NCBI RefSeq assembly: GCF_000688015.1
Contig: NZ_JIAD01000001.1
Span: 1 to 64,000, forward strand
From: Eubacterium sp. AB3007
GTDB lineage: Bacteria; Bacillota; Clostridia; Peptostreptococcales; Anaerovoracaceae
Reading direction: 5' to 3'
Length of the DNA stretch: 64,000 nucleotides
Shown: in pieces, positions 53,501 through 61,683 of the stretch
Layout: every line of letters begins with the position of its first letter
Numbering within the stretch: position 1 is the stretch's first letter
Position numbers and translations under genes: made by a program
Notes under the pieces: generated by a model
The model's database searches: none
What the model saw: the letters and a program-made list of their open reading frames with translations, nothing else
Told to the model about the DNA's origin: nothing

Positions 53501-55188
53501 ATGACATCGAAGAAAAGATTATTACCGATACTGGTGGCAGTGCTGATGGTGTTTGCCATGATGCCGATGAGCGCGGGGACGGTGTTTGCATCGGAAAAAA
53601 AATCCCGGATTAGAGTTTGGCACAGGTGTGCTGGAAACAGGCGCCAACACGGACAACGCACAAACAGTCTATTATGGGGTGAACGAAGGAGATCCGGTCG
53701 CCTGGTGCGTGATCAAATATAAGAATACCGGGAATTCTTATATAGAAAGCAACAATACGATGACACTGTTTGCAGCGGACAATCTGACATCTGGTGTACA
53801 TTTCAATCCGAGTACAAACAATAACAATGATTACAAAGATTCTAATCTGAAAAGTGTTGTGGATGGTATGTACAGTTCTCTGTTCAGCAATCAGGAGCAA
53901 AGCGCGATCGAAAGCCGCACGCTTGGTGTAAATGAATATGTTTGCCAGGAACCGTACAGCACCGGTTTCGGCCAACTCCGCTGGTGAATGGAAGCTGACT
54001 GTGCATGACAGCAGCCGGGATAATTTTAAGGCCAGTGCGGCAACCGGCGCTGTCCTTTCTGCCAAAGAAGGGTATGAATCCTGGAGTGTTCCGGTAAATT
54101 ATAGATTTGAGGGAGATGATCCGTATTCAATTGCACCTGCACCCACGGAGAAGGATTACGTGTCTGTGATACTGGCAGACAGTGAAGATAATGCACTGTA
54201 TTACGGTTACATTGATAGAGCGAACAATACTGACACAAAGAATGTCTCTATTCCAACAGGGCTTGCTGCAGGAGAGTATAAACTGCACGTCTTCTACGAA
54301 GAGATCAATGATAATTATGAGACCGATTATTCCAGCGCTTTCAGGACAATCAACTTGACAGTCACTGAACCTCCAGTCAAGACATTCACCGTTACATTCA
54401 AGGCAGCAGGCGGTACCTGGACAGACGGAACAACGGCTGACAAGCAGGTGACCGTTGATAAGGGACAGGCAGCGACAGCACCGGATGTTCCAACAAGAGA
54501 CGGATTCACCTTCGACGGTTGGGATCCGGAAGACTTCAGCAACATCACATCAAACCAGACGGTGACAGCGCAGTGGAAAGAAAATAGTGAGCCGCAGCCA
54601 CAACCTGCCGCGCAGACCATCACCGCCTCCAATGTCACGAAGACCTACGGCAATGCAGCCTTCAGCCTTGGCGCGAAAACAAACGGAGACGGAACGCTTA
54701 CATACAAGTCAAGCAATACCAAAGTAGCAACAGTAAGCAGCACCGGAAAGGTAACGATCAAAGGAGCGGGTACTGCGAAGATCACGATCAGCGCATCTGC
54801 CACTTCGAATTATAAGGCTGCATCTAAGACAATCACTGTTACGATTAATAAGGCTGCAAACCCACTGACGATCAAGCCAAAAGCTGCTAAAGTCAAATAC
54901 AGCAAACTGAAGAAAAAGACACAGACTCTGGCCGTCACCAAAGTGATCAAGTTCACAAAGAAGCTGAATGACAAGAAGACCTATACTCTTGTCTCAGCCA
55001 AGAAGGGAAGCAAGTCTTTCAAGAAGTACTTCAAGATCAGCAAGACCACCGGAAAGGTGACCATCAAGAAGAACAGCAAAATGAAGAAGGGTACCTACAA
55101 GGTGAAGGTGAAAGTCAAAGCATTAGGAAACACCAATTACAAGGCATCAGGAACTAAGACAGTTACGTTCAAAGTCAAGGTCAAGTGA
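53501..55188 (+). pseudogene. Frameshifted DUF6273-type surface protein with InlB and Ig-like repeats
   Basis: Signal peptide MTSKKRLLPILVAVLMVFAM from 53501. An A8 run near 53596 has one base too many; the mature part continues in the next frame (GANTDNAQTVYYGVNEGDPVAWCVIKY, DUF6273-like) to about 53940. A second break follows, with sequence missing, before the third frame (GEWKLTVHDSSRDNF through 55188). That frame holds a Listeria-Bacteroides repeat (FTVTFKAAGGTWTDG..GWDPEDF) and a bacterial Ig-like domain (TLTYKSSNTKVATVSSTGKV), then a Lys-rich end. As written it cannot make the full protein. Confidence 0.8.
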
Positions 55189-55217
55189 TAAGAGTAGAGA
55201 GGAGGGTCAATAAGAAC

Positions 55218-55952
55218 ATGTTCAGGAAACTATCAGTATTATTGCTCGCACTTTTTATGATCACAATGATTACAGCATGCGGATCATCGAATGAGAGTGT
55301 GCAGACCGATGAATCTTCAGAAATGAGCGCTGAAGAATCGGTGTCCGGTGGCTGGGATCTTTTCGATAATGAAGCGAACGCCTTGCCTGAGGATGTTCAG
55401 ACAGCCTTTGATAAAGCTGCTGAAACATTCACAGGCAGCGAATTGAAGCCAGTTGCTTATGTCGCAAGCCAGGTCGTGGCAGGAACGAATTATATGATCC
55501 TTTGCGAGACGACCACAACAACCAAAGAACCTGAAACATCCTATCAGATGGTGGTCGTATATGCCGACCTTGAGGGGAATGCAGAAATCACAAAGATAAA
55601 AGAGTTTGACCTGACGGAATACACGGATGACAATAACACCGAGATCAGCGCGGAGCAGCTTGCCGGTGGCTGGCAAGTCGCGGAAGACAGATTTTCCGTT
55701 GTGATTCCGCAGGATGCAAAAGACGTCTTTGACAAAGCCGTGGAAAACCTTGATGGGAATGAACTTGAACCAATGGCGCTGCTTGGCACACAGGTAGTTG
55801 CCGGAACGAATTATGCCTTTCTTTGCTTCAGTACGCTGCAGACAGAAGAGACGATTCATGGGATCCAGGTCGTTACGGTGTATGAAGACCTGGATGGGAA
55901 TGCCAAGATCACCAATATCGGCACAGTTGATCCGGCAGATTATAACGAGTGA
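55218..55952 (+). CDS. Lipoprotein with two cystatin-like domains
   Basis: 244 residues from ATG 55218 (GAGGAGGG upstream). Signal peptide with lipobox ITAC, Cys21. After a Ser/Glu-rich linker come two homologous domains of about 106 residues (44-149 and 150-244). Each starts with Gly-Gly-Trp (GGWDLF at 44, GGWQVA at 150), has a helix with FDKA, and a first hairpin loop with QVVAGTNY (Q85-G89; Q192-G196). The N-terminal Gly and the Q-x-V-x-G loop are the two parts by which cystatins block papain-type proteases. A papain-like protease is encoded 1.4 kb downstream, which fits an inhibitor role. The cystatin call rests on motifs only. Confidence 0.75.
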   Translation: MFRKLSVLLLALFMITMITACGSSNESVQTDESSEMSAEESVSGGWDLFDNEANALPEDVQTAFDKAAETFTGSELKPVAYVASQVVAGTNYMILCETTTTTKEPETSYQMVVVYADLEGNAEITKIKEFDLTEYTDDNNTEISAEQLAGGWQVAEDRFSVVIPQDAKDVFDKAVENLDGNELEPMALLGTQVVAGTNYAFLCFSTLQTEETIHGIQVVTVYEDLDGNAKITNIGTVDPADYNE

Positions 55953-56253
55953 TCCGAAAAACTGCTTGCATAAGGCAAAGGAACCCTGATTCCGTTTCGC
56001 ATAGCAGTGCGGAAAAATACATACTGCCGGAGAATCGGACGCAGATGCTTTCGATCCTTTGAAGCGAACCTGGGTGCTCGCTTCCCGGCAGTCATTGGAA
56101 ACAACAAGAGAGGTCAGATCATGACAGATGAGCGATGGGCATACATGGAAATTGAGGAGACACATCTACACACAGTTTGTTCTGAGAAGGGCGGACGATT
56201 CAAACGAAAGTGAGTAGAACAGAATGCATATGAAACAGAAGTAAAAGAAACAG
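55953..56253 (+). other. Intergenic stretch with nested inverted repeats
   Basis: CTGCCGG (56024-56030) pairs with CCGGCAG (56085-56091) and inside it GAAGCGA (56061-56067) pairs with TCGCTTC (56078-56084). No T tract. A 30-codon ORF at 56121-56213 (MTDERWAYMEIEE) has a weak ribosome binding site and no recognisable family; I do not call it a gene. Confidence 0.4.
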
Positions 56254-56493
56254 ATGGCACGGATCCTGACAGTGCTGCTGGTAGTCGCTGTCACGATTTG
56301 TTTCGTGCCGCAGATGAATGTGCCGGTATATGCGGCGAATGAAGGCCCTGCGTCAATGGCGATGCGCAGCGATGCTTTGAGTAAGGATGCCGGGAAGAAT
56401 GGTGCCCAGACCGTGTGGTATGCAGGTAGCGCATGGCGTGTGATCGGTTATAACGGAGGTGGCGTCGCAAGCACAGAGGAAAACGTACGATAA
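56254..56493 (+). pseudogene. Truncated DUF6273-type secreted protein
   Basis: 79 codons: signal peptide (ILTVLLVVAVTICFV..VYAANEG) and then AQTVWYAGSAWRVIGYNGGGV, the start of the same domain as in the gene at 53.5 kb. It stops soon after GVAS and runs into a methyltransferase tail fragment, so most of the protein has been lost. Confidence 0.65.
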
Positions 56494-56545
56494 GTTTGGG
56501 CAAACGGGGAAAGGCGATTTTGACATTCATAATGTCCACTCTTGC

Positions 56546-56620
56546 CACGTTGAGACGGTAGTTTTATTACGTGGGGAAAAAGTCGATAGCCATGTAGAGA
56601 TAGATTTGGAAGTAGAATAA
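56546..56620 (+). pseudogene. Second remnant of an rlmD-like 3' end
   Basis: 25 codons, HVETVVLLRGEKVDSHVEID followed by LEVE and a stop. It closely resembles the fragment ending at 50931 (VETVVLLRREKINGYVDIDL). Confidence 0.6.
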
Positions 56621-56719
56621 TCTGGTGGAAGTGCAGGAACTGTAAAAGTCAAATGATTATGTTAACCTAGGTGTGAATATCGAAGATTATGATAGTATCA
56701 AAGATTTGGAAAAGCTGAT

Positions 56720-57054
56720 TTGAAAAAGAAATATAGTATCATTGTACTATTGGTTGCGGCAGTTATAGCTGTGATTATAATAGGGTAATCCCTTCTGTCA
56801 TGGATTATCAGGCAAAGCATCGCATTTATTCTGATATGGAGGCAAAACTAGCTGATGTCAAAAGTGCGAACATCCTGATCATTCCTGTCGAGATAAGCGA
56901 AAACAGTATTGGGTATGGTGCCGGAGCCAGCGGTGTCATTATAGATAAATCCAGAGACACTTATTATGCATTAACTGCTGATCACGTTATTAATCATAAC
57001 GAAATTGATCACTTTTCAATTATAACGAGCGCCAGATGTCCCCCGCCTCTGTAG
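56720..57054 (+). pseudogene. N-terminal remnant of a membrane-anchored trypsin-like serine protease
   Basis: TTG 56720 starts KKKYSIIVLLVAAVIAVII, a membrane anchor. A one-base shift near 56785 moves the frame to IPSVMDYQAKHRIYSDMEAK, then SANILIIPVEI, GYGAGASGVIIDK and YYALTADHVINHN, the strand and catalytic His of an HtrA/trypsin-like domain. The sequence ends at 57054 soon after the His; the Asp and Ser parts are absent. Confidence 0.65.
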
Positions 57055-57139
57055 GCGGCGGGTTCCATCTCCGACTTTCAGTGGGGGTTATAAGCCCCCT
57101 CTCTCCGCCATCAATCCCTTGGAAAACCAAGGTGTTTTT
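57036..57139. other. Hairpin cluster resembling an IS200/IS605 end
   Basis: Three hairpins in a row: CCCGCC tctgta GGCGGCGGG (about 57046-57062), GGGGG ttataag CCCCC (about 57082-57099) and CCTTGG AAAA CCAAGG followed by TGTTTTT (57117-57139, a possible terminator). The block begins where the serine protease homology ends. No transposase ORF remains. The rest up to 57313 holds TATAAT at about 57257 and no gene. Confidence 0.4.
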
Positions 57140-57313
57140 ACGAAAGGACTATTGGAGATCAACATATAGGTGCACAAGAGCTAATAGCTCGACGCTCATA
57201 ATCAGTCATCATAATACCGCTGTCGGCGCCGGGTATTATCAGTTCTATTTCTTTATGATATAATAAAACACAAATAGTATGTTTTTACTTCCCGAAGGCA
57301 AGGAGGTCATGGT

Positions 57314-60175
57314 ATGAGAAAGAAGTTATTCGCGGAACTGCTGGCTGTAGTTTTGATTTTGACAATGATGCCGGTAGTTGCATTTGCCGATAGCTCTGAT
57401 CGAGACTGTCTGGAACAGATCGGAGAGCAGATCCAGGATCCTTATGATGATCCGTTCGATTACAAGACAAGCAAGGTCAAGCTCAGGAGAAATTCTTCAT
57501 CTGATTTTCCTGAACGGTTCGATCTGCGTGACCAAGGACTGGTGACTCCGGTCAAGTTCCAGAACCCTTTCGGAACCTGCTGGGGATTTGCTGCGATAGC
57601 GGCTGCTGAAAGCAGTATTCTTGGCTCTCCGGATCCGGAAGTACGGGGCGACTATACCAAAGATACGCTTGATCTTTCGGAGAAGCACCTTGTGTACTTT
57701 GTCAGCAAGGCTATCGATGATCCGGACAATCCTCAGAATGGTGAGGGTTCCCATTCTAATGCCAATGTGACCCTCGCGGATAAATTGAATATGGGCGGCA
57801 TGATATTCATGGCGACCAACATGTTTGCCTCAGGTCTTGGACCTGTTGTAGAAAACGATGATTCTGAAGATTATACCCTGAAATACATGGGTAAAGACCA
57901 TTCTATTGAATACAGAATGGTCGATGGCAAGCTGACGAAATACTCTTATGATGATGAGGATGACTGGTCGCTTCCGGAGGAATACAGATTCCTTCAGACT
58001 TTCGTACTCAAAGAGTCATATATGCTTCCTTCGCCTGCACAGGTTGATCCGGAAACCAACGAATATACATATAATCCTGAGGGAACTAATGCGATCAAAG
58101 AGATGCTGATGAATAACCGTGCTGTTTCGATCGGATTCTGTGCGGACACTTCACTTCCGAGCCAGGAAGCCGGAGACGGACAATATATCAGCACGCACTG
58201 GGCTCATTATACCTATGATGAGCAGGAATATGCCAACCATGCTGTCACGATTGTAGGATGGGACGATAATTATCCTGCTGAGAATTTCATCGAAGGTCAT
58301 CAACCGGAAGGGAACGGTGCGTGGCTGGTCAAGAACAGTTGGGGATCAGAAGAGGAAAAGTTCCCGAACAAAGGACCGGGATGGGGTCTTGAGAATGAGA
58401 ATGGTGAGCACACCGGTTATTTCTGGCTTTCATATTATGATAAAACACTGGATACACCGGAGGCCCTCGTATTTGACAGGAACAATCAGTCCTATAATGA
58501 AGGATACTGGGTGGATGCACATGATTATATGCCGGCTAATGATATAGAGGCTGCTGCTATAGAGGATGAGACGAAAATGTCCAACGTTTTCAAAGCCCGC
58601 GCGTGCCAGTCGCTCGAGGGAGTGTCCTGCCAGACATCATATCCGGGTACCAAGGTCGTGAGTGATGTATATCTGCTCCCGGATGGGTTCAAGGATCCGA
58701 CGGATGGTATTCTGGTGGGAACGGTAGAAGGTGAGTATACTTATGGTGGTTTCCACAAGATGAGCCTTGATGAACCAGTTCTTATCCAGAAGGGCCAGTA
58801 CTATTCCATAGTACAGACACAGACCATACCTGATGGTGAATATGCAGTCAACATGCCAATGGCGCTTAATGAGACCTTCTCGAAAGCTACAGGTGAAGAC
58901 ACATGGCTTGAAGGTGTTGTAAACAAGGGCGAAAGCTACATGTATTCAGGCGGCAAATGGTATGACTATACTGATGAAACACTTGTGGATAAGCTGTTCG
59001 GTGGTTCTGCTCAGGTGATGTCTTTTGATAATTTCCCAATCAAGGGATACTGCCGCATGAAGCCGAATATCAGCATCAGAGTCTCGGGGAACACGCCTCT
59101 TGATCTGTATGGAGCTAATCAGACTATACTGAGAGTATCGTTCAAAGGCAATGACGGACATTTGGTTCAGTCCGACTGTGAGTGGAAACTTGCAGACGGA
59201 GGATCTGATTACTTCGATATCGAGAATGATCTAAGCGATCCTTTCAGAGTAAGAGTAACAGCCAAAGCCATAGGCTGTGCTAATCTCTTTGTAACAGTAC
59301 CGGGCGCGGGTACTACCGTAGTTCCACTGTCCGTACAGAAGCTGGGACTCGCTAACTTAGCTATTTTTGATGATGAAATCATATATAACGGCAGTGCCCT
59401 TAAACCTAAGGTAGAAGTCTACGATATTGCGGATAATGTTATCTCTCCGGCACATTACACTCTTAAGTACACTAACAATACGAAGTGCGGAACTGCTAAA
59501 GTCACAGCGACTGCTAAGAAGGATGACACGGAGTATACCGGATCTCATGAGATGGAATTTTTGATCTCACCTGCCAAGGCTGTGATCAAAAGCCTGGTCG
59601 ATGGCAAGAACTCACTGACCATTACTGTCAAAGACCAGAAAGCTTCCGGAGTGAAGGGATATGAAGTCAGCTACAGGGTCAAAGGTTCCTCTGCATGGAA
59701 GACCAAGAACTTCAAAGCGACTTCGAACAAACTCGTTCTCAGGAATCTGGAGAAAGGCAAGATATATCAAGTCAGGGTTCGCGCAACAGAGGGTTACCAC
59801 GAAGAGCTCGACGGCCACAATTTCGGAGAATACAGCGCCGTAAAGACCAGCAGCAGGATCGGAACCGCACCTGCCAAGCCGGTGATCAAGAGCTTAAAGG
59901 CCGGAAAGGGCAGGCTGACTGTGAAACTGAAGGGCAAGAAGCCGACCGATGTAACAAGCTATAAGGTGCAGTATCGTATCAAAGGCAAAAAGAAATGGAA
60001 GACGAAGACTTTCAAGGCTTCTGGTACCAAACTTGTTATCAAAAAGCTGAAGAAAGGCAAGAAGTATCAGGTTCGGATAAGAGCCGTAAAGCACAACGGT
60101 CTTGTCAGCAAGTACAGTAAAACCAAAACCGGCAAGATGAAGTGTACCCATAAAAGTAGAGTCACTCCTATATGA
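57314..60175 (+). CDS. Secreted papain-like (C1A) cysteine protease with fibronectin-type repeats
   Basis: 953 residues. Signal peptide to about residue 26 (AFADSSD). Peptidase C1 domain about 65-390: oxyanion Gln83 and catalytic Cys89 (KFQNPFGTCWGFAA), His309 (NHAVTIVGWDDN) and Asn341 (LVKNSWGSEE). Then a lectin-like domain found after such proteases (about 430-620), a beta-rich Ig-like region, and two fibronectin type III-like repeats (VKGYEVSYRVKGSSAWKTK; VTSYKVQYRIKGKKKWKTK). RBS AAGGAGG. The last ten codons (CTHKSRVTPI) lie inside the IS3-type element, so the insertion has replaced the original 3' end. Confidence 0.93.
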   Translation: MRKKLFAELLAVVLILTMMPVVAFADSSDRDCLEQIGEQIQDPYDDPFDYKTSKVKLRRNSSSDFPERFDLRDQGLVTPVKFQNPFGTCWGFAAIAAAESSILGSPDPEVRGDYTKDTLDLSEKHLVYFVSKAIDDPDNPQNGEGSHSNANVTLADKLNMGGMIFMATNMFASGLGPVVENDDSEDYTLKYMGKDHSIEYRMVDGKLTKYSYDDEDDWSLPEEYRFLQTFVLKESYMLPSPAQVDPETNEYTYNPEGTNAIKEMLMNNRAVSIGFCADTSLPSQEAGDGQYISTHWAHYTYDEQEYANHAVTIVGWDDNYPAENFIEGHQPEGNGAWLVKNSWGSEEEKFPNKGPGWGLENENGEHTGYFWLSYYDKTLDTPEALVFDRNNQSYNEGYWVDAHDYMPANDIEAAAIEDETKMSNVFKARACQSLEGVSCQTSYPGTKVVSDVYLLPDGFKDPTDGILVGTVEGEYTYGGFHKMSLDEPVLIQKGQYYSIVQTQTIPDGEYAVNMPMALNETFSKATGEDTWLEGVVNKGESYMYSGGKWYDYTDETLVDKLFGGSAQVMSFDNFPIKGYCRMKPNISIRVSGNTPLDLYGANQTILRVSFKGNDGHLVQSDCEWKLADGGSDYFDIENDLSDPFRVRVTAKAIGCANLFVTVPGAGTTVVPLSVQKLGLANLAIFDDEIIYNGSALKPKVEVYDIADNVISPAHYTLKYTNNTKCGTAKVTATAKKDDTEYTGSHEMEFLISPAKAVIKSLVDGKNSLTITVKDQKASGVKGYEVSYRVKGSSAWKTKNFKATSNKLVLRNLEKGKIYQVRVRATEGYHEELDGHNFGEYSAVKTSSRIGTAPAKPVIKSLKAGKGRLTVKLKGKKPTDVTSYKVQYRIKGKKKWKTKTFKASGTKLVIKKLKKGKKYQVRIRAVKHNGLVSKYSKTKTGKMKCTHKSRVTPI

Positions 60176-61040
60176 TTTCTCCCCTATGATAATAATCATA
60201 CGGGGTTGAGTAATTGATGGATTCGTGTGGCCTTTTACGAGGATAAAAGTGCCACACGTATTCATATATATCACCTTTTGCCTCGTTGATTGTTCTGTAT
60301 TTTTTCTTTAGCCATTCTGACTTCATTTTACCCCAGAAACTTTCCATTGGTGCATTGTCCCAGCAATCTCCCTTACGGCTCATGCTGCATATGAATCCCT
60401 GCCTGCTCAGCATTCTCCTGTATTCCTTCGAACAGTAGGTCGAACCCCTGTCCGAATGTATGATGCATCCCGGACTTCCACAGCCTCTGAGAAGCATATC
60501 TTTTAATGCATCCATTACCAGAAATCTATCGTTATGCACGCTCATTGCCAACCCTACGGGAAGCCTTCCATACAGATCCAGTATTCCGGCCACATACAGA
60601 TCTCCCTGCTCCGTAGCAATGACTGTTGTATCACTTACCATCTTTTTATCCGGGGCATCAACGCTGAAGTCTCTGTCGATAAGATTGTCGGCGATTGGCT
60701 CGTCATGGTCTGAATCCGTCGTGCAGACAAACCTTCTGCATGTCCTGGAAAAGAGAGCGCACTCCTGCATGATCCTCTCGACACGTTTATGGTTGACACG
60801 TTTTTTGCGACCTTTATTCAGGATAACGGTTACTTTTCTTGATCCGTATGATCCTCTGGAAGCTCTGTATATGTCGTATATCTCTTTTGTGATCTTAAGG
60901 TCTTCTTTCTCTTTCTCCGTAAGTGGCCCATCGACTCGTCTGCGCCATTTGTAGTATCCGCTCTCTGACACCTTTAGTACTCTGGCCATCCTCGCAATGC
61001 TGTGCTCGTGTTTATGCTCACGCATGAAAAGATATTTCAA
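60168..61040 (-). CDS. IS3-family transposase OrfB (DDE domain)
   Basis: 290 residues. HTH_21-like start (RVLKVSESGYYKWRRR), then the rve integrase core with DDE residues in VIATEQGDLYVAGILDLYGR, IIHSDRGSTYCS and DNAPMESFWGKMKSE. It overlaps OrfA by four bases. In this family OrfA and OrfB are usually joined by a -1 frameshift; an A7 run at the OrfA end supplies the slippery site. Confidence 0.94.
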   Translation of the reverse strand: MKYLFMREHKHEHSIARMARVLKVSESGYYKWRRRVDGPLTEKEKEDLKITKEIYDIYRASRGSYGSRKVTVILNKGRKKRVNHKRVERIMQECALFSRTCRRFVCTTDSDHDEPIADNLIDRDFSVDAPDKKMVSDTTVIATEQGDLYVAGILDLYGRLPVGLAMSVHNDRFLVMDALKDMLLRGCGSPGCIIHSDRGSTYCSKEYRRMLSRQGFICSMSRKGDCWDNAPMESFWGKMKSEWLKKKYRTINEAKGDIYEYVWHFYPRKRPHESINYSTPYDYYHRGEII

Positions 61041-61342
61041 TCGCGCTTTACATTTGCAAGGAAGGCCGCTGCTTTTTTTAGTATTTCGACCTCCTCACGA
61101 AGCTCTGCGTTCTCTTTTTCAAGCTCTTTTTCCCGATCGGTCCTCTTATCTGATTTGGTAAACCCTTTTCGAAAGGCTTTATCTTCACCAACTTCAGCAA
61201 GATGATTACGCCATCGTATGACAGTCCACGGCATGATTCCGTACTTGTCGGCTATGACATGTTCCAGATTCTTGTTTTCAGGCCGCAATGCTTCTTTTGC
61301 CACCATCAATTTGAACTGTTTGCTGTAATTTGTTCTTGACAT
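61037..61342 (-). CDS. IS3-family transposase OrfA
   Basis: 101 residues from ATG 61342 (GGAGGTACACC upstream). Helix-turn-helix (FKLMVAKEALRPENKNLEHV..YGIMPWTVIRWRNHL) and a C-terminal leucine-zipper-like coiled coil (EKELEKENAELREEVEILKK) used for multimerisation. The A7 run lies at the KKA codons close to the end and would allow the OrfAB fusion. Confidence 0.92.
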   Translation of the reverse strand: MSRTNYSKQFKLMVAKEALRPENKNLEHVIADKYGIMPWTVIRWRNHLAEVGEDKAFRKGFTKSDKRTDREKELEKENAELREEVEILKKAAAFLANVKRD

Positions 61343-61403
61343 GGTGTACCTCCAATCTACATGCATTATACCATGCTTTGCAGACTCTACTTTTTGGGGT
61401 ACA

Positions 61404-61591
61404 CCTCAAGAAGATCAAATAAGTCAAGGGCAAGTACTACAAGTTTATTGTTGTATCACTGGATGAGAACAATAATGTTGTATCAACATCCAAGATGATC
61501 CATGTAGCGACTAAAGGCGAAAGGAACCACTTACATATATGCATATAGTCAGGACGGCAAATATGCCAGGATAAAGGTAACGGTAAAATGA
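61404..61591 (+). pseudogene. C-terminal fragment of a BIG2-type surface protein
   Basis: VKGKYYKFIVVSLDENNNVV and MIHVATKG are followed, in a shifted frame, by TYIYAYSQDGKYARIKVTVK and a stop at 61591. These are pieces of the end of secreted proteins with Ig-like domains common in Clostridia, with an internal deletion. The IS3-type element separates it from the protease gene; whether the two were once one gene is open. Confidence 0.55.
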
Positions 61592-61613
61592 GCGCATAGC
61601 GCGTTACATACAG

Positions 61614-61653
61614 AAAGCTCTCCAAAGGTTCAGACCGAACTGCGGAGAGCTTT
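61614..61653 (+). terminator. Hairpin after the surface-protein fragment
   Basis: AAAGCTCTCC (61614-61623) pairs with GGAGAGCTTT (61644-61653), with an inner GGTTC/GAAC pairing; only a short T tract follows. Confidence 0.55.
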
Positions 61654-61683
61654 ATACATGCATTTATCCTTATAATTCTTGAG

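Larger units (their letters stand above)
60143..61403 (-). mobile_element. IS3-family (IS150-like) insertion sequence
   Basis: About 1.26 kb. Terminal inverted repeats: left GTGTACCCATAAAAGTAG (from 60142) and right, read inward, GTGTACCCCAAAAAGTAG; 20 of 22 bases match over the full arms. The ends begin TGTACC as in the IS150 group. Both reading frames look intact. No clear target duplication is visible (AAG on the left, CCT on the right). Confidence 0.88.
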
